Below are positions 6,675 through 9,582 of a stretch of 9,582 bases of DNA, piece after piece. The translations under genes were made by a program, and so were the position numbers. Positions within the stretch are counted from its first letter, which is position 1. Each line of letters begins with the position of its first letter. The notes beneath the pieces were generated by a model. It did not search any database and was not told where the DNA came from. It worked only from the letters and a program-made list of their open reading frames with translations. Source of the DNA: an uncultured Thiotrichaceae bacterium (GTDB taxonomy: Bacteria > Pseudomonadota > Gammaproteobacteria > Thiotrichales > Thiotrichaceae); assembly GCA_902727945.1 (NCBI GenBank), contig CACVAV010000060.1:1-9582 (forward strand), read 5' to 3'.

Positions 6675-7073
6675 CTATTTTTTCTGATTTTTTTGCCGGG
6701 GAGGGGTTTGCCATATTGCTGTGATCAGGCTAATCCAGCCAACAATAAAAGCTAATCCTCCGAGGGGTGTGATCATGCCAAAGGTTTTAATGCCTGTCAG
6801 CGCATAGGTGTAGAGACTGCCGCTAAACAGGAAAATGCCTAGTATAAAAGCGGTTCCCGCCCACTTGAGCGCACGGTGGGGTAAGTGTTGCTGAAGCAGT
6901 CCGGTCACCAGTAGGGCGAATGCATGATAAAACTGATAGTCGACTCCGGTGTGGTAACGTTGTAGCATCTGTTCCGGCACCATTTTTTCCAGTGCATGCG
7001 CACCGAATGCGCCGAAAATGACAGCCAGCATGGCGAAGCCTGCGCCCAATAGTAGAAAATGATTTTTACTCAT
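6675..7073 (-). CDS. DUF423 family integral membrane protein (YgdD-like)
   Basis: This small inner-membrane protein of unknown biochemical role has 132 residues, which is normal for the family. Four hydrophobic segments are visible, at about 6-28, 48-63, 69-92 and 97-121. The family pattern GAFGAHAL (21-28) is followed by QRYHTGVDYQFYHAFALL (38-55), then FSGSLYTYAL (83-92) and TPLGGLAFIVGW (102-113). The C-terminus is basic (RQKNQKK). The start is supported by AGG at 7083-7085 with a 9-base spacer. It follows rsmJ on the same strand after 165 bases, so it may be read from the rsmJ transcript; I see no strong promoter of its own. The opposite strand of that gap holds a 45-codon frame. Family assignment is firm; function is not known. 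Confidence 0.9.
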   Translation of the reverse strand: MSKNHFLLLGAGFAMLAVIFGAFGAHALEKMVPEQMLQRYHTGVDYQFYHAFALLVTGLLQQHLPHRALKWAGTAFILGIFLFSGSLYTYALTGIKTFGMITPLGGLAFIVGWISLITAIWQTPPRQKNQKK

Positions 7074-7087
7074 AATTTGGAACCTGT

Positions 7088-7225
7088 ATGGATGATAATG
7101 AACAGCATCATGAAAAGCGCCAGTTGTATCGTGTGATATTGAAGGTCATGGCCTGGCTTGCCATCTTATTTTTGTGTCTGGTCTGGTTGCGTGGTTGTTT
7201 CAGTTGGGGATCGATCACAGTGTAG
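7088..7225 (+). CDS. Possible small single-helix membrane protein (45 residues)
   Basis: This ATG-to-TAG frame fills almost exactly the gap between the DUF423 start (7073) and the rsmJ end (7239). The peptide opens with a charged, histidine-containing segment (MDDNEQHHEKRQLYR). One hydrophobic helix follows (about 16-37, VILKVMAWLAILFLCLVWL), then a short tail with RGCFSWGSITV. Basic residues just before the helix predict an N-in orientation. A weak ribosome site, GGA (7079-7081), lies six bases upstream. No promoter was found, and a 14-base gap between divergent starts leaves no room for one except inside the DUF423 gene. The charge and hydrophobicity layout is that of a real small membrane protein rather than random sequence. 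I do not recognise a family. Confidence 0.45.
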   Translation: MDDNEQHHEKRQLYRVILKVMAWLAILFLCLVWLRGCFSWGSITV

Positions 7226-7238
7226 CTTAGATAAAAAT

Positions 7239-7952
7239 TCACCCCACAAGTATTGAAGTCTGCGACTTCAACAGGGGCAGATAAACATCGTAACGAATAG
7301 CCTTGCCTGTGATGACAAAGGCGGGCTTTTCATCCGCTAATAAAGGCGCATGACGGGGGCGTTTAACGCTGACCCGGTGTCTGCAATGTTGACGGGCGAT
7401 AGAAAGCAGCGTGTCATCATCCTGATCATCACCTACTACTTCGTGAAAAAAACGCATTTCCTTCTGCACCAGTGCTGACTTGCGCCGCTCCGGAAACATG
7501 GGGTCAAGGTAGACTACATCCGGCAGTTCATCATTTGGTAATTGCGTTAACCATTGCCGGGCGTCCGTATTGATCAGTTTCATACGTTTAACTATCTCGC
7601 AAAGATCTTCATCCTGGCTCTCAATAGCACGCCGCAGGCCATCTTCCAGTAGCACATGCACCATCGGATTGCGTTCTAGCAGTGTGACAGTGCACCCCAA
7701 ACTAGCCAGTACAAAAGACTCACGGCCTAAGCCTGCGGTGGCATCAATAACGTGCGGCTGTTTCAGTTTATTCAGGCCGACGGCTTTGGCTATATCCTGA
7801 CCTTTGCCACCCCCGAACTTCAATCGGTGCCGGGCCTTGCCTTGCACAAAATCAACATACACCGGCCCGCTTTTCGGGTCGTTAGTGTCATGTAATTCCA
7901 GACGCTCGTGGGTGCGGACTAGTTGATAACGCTCAGGGCAGGGTGGTGGCAT
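7239..7952 (-). CDS. rsmJ: 16S rRNA (guanine(1516)-N(2))-methyltransferase RsmJ
   Basis: This class I SAM-dependent enzyme methylates N2 of G1516 in 16S rRNA in the small ribosomal subunit. The 237-residue protein shows the family blocks: VDFVQGKARHRLKFGGGKG (33-51); motif I VIDATAGLGRESFVLASLG (68-86); LLERNP (91-96, with E93 a likely ribose ligand); the catalytic-type motif VVYLDPMFP (146-154), then RRKSALVQKEMRFF; and VKRPRHAPLLA (196-206). The ATG at 7952 is the only possible start nearby, because an in-frame TAG (7956-7958) lies one codon upstream. The N-terminus is therefore roughly 28 residues shorter than my recollection of E. coli RsmJ, while the catalytic core is complete. Only six bases separate it from the slyX stop and no Shine-Dalgarno is seen, so translation is probably coupled to slyX. 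Confidence 0.93.
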   Translation of the reverse strand: MPPPCPERYQLVRTHERLELHDTNDPKSGPVYVDFVQGKARHRLKFGGGKGQDIAKAVGLNKLKQPHVIDATAGLGRESFVLASLGCTVTLLERNPMVHVLLEDGLRRAIESQDEDLCEIVKRMKLINTDARQWLTQLPNDELPDVVYLDPMFPERRKSALVQKEMRFFHEVVGDDQDDDTLLSIARQHCRHRVSVKRPRHAPLLADEKPAFVITGKAIRYDVYLPLLKSQTSILVG

Positions 7953-7958
7953 TGGCTA

Positions 7959-8162
7959 TTAATAATGTGGCGGTGGTGTTTCTTCTGCCATAGAAGCTAT
8001 CGGCGACTGCGCCATTGATTTTAAGCGGTCTTTCATGACTTCAATATGACGGGTGAGGTGGGTGATTTCCTGTTGTTGCAGGTAGACCTGTTCACTGAGG
8101 CTTTCCAGTGTGGCTTCCTGTTCCATGAATTTGATTTCCAGTTCAGCGATGCGTGTTTCCAT
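7959..8162 (-). CDS. slyX: SlyX family protein
   Basis: This small coiled-coil protein of unknown molecular function has 67 residues, against 72 in E. coli SlyX. It begins METRIAELEIKFMEQEATLE, and a heptad-rich helix runs to about residue 50. It ends with the family signature AEETPPPHY (59-67), preceded by IAS. I start it at the ATG at 8162. An in-frame ATG at 8228 would add 22 residues that do not look like SlyX and would run into the inverted repeat at 8197-8260. The ribosome site is weak (AGG about 11 bases upstream). The stop lies six bases before rsmJ, so the two probably form an operon. argG lies upstream on the same strand, separated by the repeat. Confidence 0.88.
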   Translation of the reverse strand: METRIAELEIKFMEQEATLESLSEQVYLQQQEITHLTRHIEVMKDRLKSMAQSPIASMAEETPPPHY

Positions 8163-8196
8163 GTGGGTTTTGCCTGTTTGTGGTGGATTTAAAAGC

Positions 8197-8260
8197 AACC
8201 CCTCCCTAACCCTCCCCTTTTGCGACACCCTCTTGATAAGGGGAGGGCCGGGGAGGGGTT
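8197..8260. repeat. Large inverted repeat between argG and slyX (dispersed C-rich/G-rich type, possible argG terminator)
   Basis: The arms 8197-8219 (C-rich) and 8238-8260 (G-rich) are 23 bases each. They match as inverted copies at 20 positions, with the three mismatches together in the middle (8207-8209 against 8248-8250). The loop is 18 bases. It begins 9 bases past the argG stop on the minus strand, so the argG transcript would fold a very stable hairpin. Only a broken T-run follows on that strand. Alternating CCCTCCC/GGGAGGG arms of this kind recall intergenic MITE-like repeats of several gammaproteobacteria. Confidence 0.75.
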
Positions 8261-8269
8261 TTCTTTAGT

Positions 8270-9493
8270 CTAAGAAACCGAACGCCCCTTACCCGCAGCA
8301 ATCCGCAACCGCAGCGCATTCAATTTAATAAAGCCTTCCGCATCCGCCTGATTATAAGAACCGGCATCATCTTCAAAAGTCGCGATCTTCTCATCAAACA
8401 AGCTTTCATCAGACTGACGACCGACAACGCTCACCGAACCTTTATATAATTTCAGGCGTACTTTACCGTTGACGTGTGCTTGTGATGCATCAATCATCTT
8501 CTGCATCATTTCACGCTCCGGACTCCACCAGTAACCGTTATAAAGCATTTCAGCATACTTCGGCATCAGGTTGTCTTTCAGGTGAGCCACTTCACGATCC
8601 AGCGTGATGGATTCAATCGCACGATGTGCTTTCAGCATGATGGTGCCGCCGGGGGTTTCATAACAGCCGCGTGACTTCATGCCGACATAACGGTTTTCAA
8701 CGATGTCCAGACGGCCCACGCCATTATCGCCACCCAGTTTGTTCAGGGTTTCCAGCATGGTAGCCGGTGATAAGGCTTCGTCATTCAGCGCAACAGGGTC
8801 GCCGTTTTCATAAGTCAGTTCGATATAAGTCGGCTGATCCGGTGCTTCTTCCGGCGACACACTCCAGCGCCACATCTCGTCTTCAGCTTCAGTCCAGGGA
8901 TCTTCCAATACGCCGCCTTCATAAGAAATGTGCAGCAGGTTGGCATCCATTGAGTAAGGTGATTTGGTTTTTGCCTTCTGGTAATCGATGGCAATACCAT
9001 GTTCTTCAGCGTATTTCATCAATGATTCACGTGAACTCAAATCCCACTCACGCCACGGTGCAATCACTTGCACACCTGGTTTCAGCGCATAAGCACCCAG
9101 CTCAAAACGCACCTGATCATTACCTTTACCGGTTGCACCATGAGAGATGGCATCGGCACCGGTGGCATTAGCGATTTCAATCAGGCGCTTGGCAATCAGC
9201 GGACGCGCAATCGACGTACCTAACAGGTATTCGCCTTCATAGATGGTGTTGGCGCGGAACATAGGGAACACATAATCACGGACAAACTCTTCGCGCAAAT
9301 CTTCAATGTAGATTTCCTTAACGCCCATAGCTTCTGCTTTGGCGCGTGCTGGCTCTACTTCTTCACCCTGACCGATGTCAGCGGTGAAGGTCACGACTTC
9401 ACATTGGTAGGTGTCTTGTAGCCATTTAACAATAATGGAAGTGTCCAGACCGCCGGAATAGGCGAGTACGACTTTATTGACTGACTGTGTCAT
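8270..9493 (-). CDS. argG: Argininosuccinate synthase
   Basis: This enzyme joins citrulline and aspartate, using ATP, to give argininosuccinate, the second-last step of arginine synthesis; it acts in the cytoplasm as a tetramer. At 407 residues it is the common short bacterial type, not the longer E. coli type of about 447. The N-type ATP pyrophosphatase loop is AYSGGLDTS (11-19). SHGATGKGNDQVRFE (117-131) is the second signature and contacts citrulline, aspartate and ATP. KSPYSMDANLLHIS (177-190), EDPW (197-200), GRLDIVENRYVGMKSRG (260-276) and YETPGG (278-283) complete the family pattern. The start is set by AGGAAA (9502-9507, minus strand) eight bases upstream. A consensus -10 lies upstream and a large hairpin repeat lies just past the stop, so it is probably transcribed alone. 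All key residues are present. Confidence 0.97.
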   Translation of the reverse strand: MTQSVNKVVLAYSGGLDTSIIVKWLQDTYQCEVVTFTADIGQGEEVEPARAKAEAMGVKEIYIEDLREEFVRDYVFPMFRANTIYEGEYLLGTSIARPLIAKRLIEIANATGADAISHGATGKGNDQVRFELGAYALKPGVQVIAPWREWDLSSRESLMKYAEEHGIAIDYQKAKTKSPYSMDANLLHISYEGGVLEDPWTEAEDEMWRWSVSPEEAPDQPTYIELTYENGDPVALNDEALSPATMLETLNKLGGDNGVGRLDIVENRYVGMKSRGCYETPGGTIMLKAHRAIESITLDREVAHLKDNLMPKYAEMLYNGYWWSPEREMMQKMIDASQAHVNGKVRLKLYKGSVSVVGRQSDESLFDEKIATFEDDAGSYNQADAEGFIKLNALRLRIAAGKGRSVS

Positions 9494-9528
9494 GTCGGGT
9501 GTTTCCTGTGTTCTAAACTAAAGCGCGC

Positions 9529-9557
9529 ATTATATGCCTGTTGGGGATGTTAATAAA
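9529..9557 (-). promoter_or_regulatory. argG promoter (perfect -10, weak -35)
   Basis: TATAAT on the minus strand (9529-9534) is a perfect -10. The hexamer 17 bases upstream, TTTATT, fits only 3 of 6 of the -35. A start near 9522 gives a leader of about 29 bases containing the AGGAAA ribosome site. The weak -35 suggests that an activator or another element may matter. Confidence 0.55.
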
Positions 9558-9582
9558 TGGGTGAATCGGGCTAATTCAGTGG

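Noticed and set aside
8163..8228. Longer slyX reading frame starting at the ATG at 8228
   Set aside because: The 22 added residues have no likeness to SlyX, and the coding would run through the inverted repeat. The ATG at 8162 gives the usual SlyX start and length.
8767..9171. Plus-strand frame of 134 codons inside argG
   Set aside because: It lies entirely antisense to the highly conserved catalytic core of argininosuccinate synthase. Its composition (rich in His, Arg and Ser) is typical of a shadow frame.
1..9582. A novel defence, mobile or biosynthetic system in the window
   Set aside because: The complete genes other than the small ORF belong to known families with ordinary lengths and intact motifs. 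Gene order shows independent transcription units, and no toxin-antitoxin, transposase, reverse transcriptase or unusual multi-gene cassette is visible.

Overview
This window looks like ordinary chromosome from a gammaproteobacterium outside the Enterobacterales. The evidence is the gene set and protein style: a Rep-type UvrD/Rep helicase of about 665 residues, an IscR with the exact Cys-Cys-Cys-His cluster ligands, a SlyX ending in TPPPHY, RsmJ, a DUF423 protein and a short type-I argininosuccinate synthase. Genus cannot be fixed from sequence alone. I see no tRNA, rRNA, IS element, prophage, CRISPR array or recognisable defence or mobile system.

Layout, left to right. (1) At 1-233 (-) is the start of an unrecognised gene that runs off the window. 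It is divergent from a GumC/Wzc-type exopolysaccharide tyrosine autokinase at 509-2749 (+), so the left edge probably belongs to a polysaccharide locus. (2) A roughly 110-bp gap holds a large imperfect inverted repeat between the convergent kinase and rep (2862-4859, -). (3) rep is divergent from iscR (5069-5563, +). The intergenic region carries a good sigma-70 promoter and two IscR type-1-like operators. No isc genes follow iscR. (4) A lambda-phosphatase/PrpA-like PPP phosphatase (5579-6370, -) converges on iscR. (5) A 300-bp gap carries candidate promoters and a probable terminator. (6) Next come a four-helix DUF423 membrane protein (6675-7073, -) and a probable 45-residue single-helix membrane protein on the other strand (7088-7225, +). 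(7) rsmJ (7239-7952, -) and slyX (7959-8162, -) are tightly spaced. (8) argG (8270-9493, -) is separated from slyX by a second large inverted repeat.

Most genes are independent housekeeping functions: replication restart, Fe-S sensing, rRNA methylation and arginine synthesis. Only slyX-rsmJ looks like a clear operon. The most informative non-coding features are the iscR operator pair and the two dispersed-type inverted repeats in gene-end positions. I did not find convincing evidence of a previously undescribed multi-gene system. The items most worth a second look are the 45-residue membrane ORF, the truncated divergent gene at the left edge, and the altered oligomerisation motif of the tyrosine kinase.
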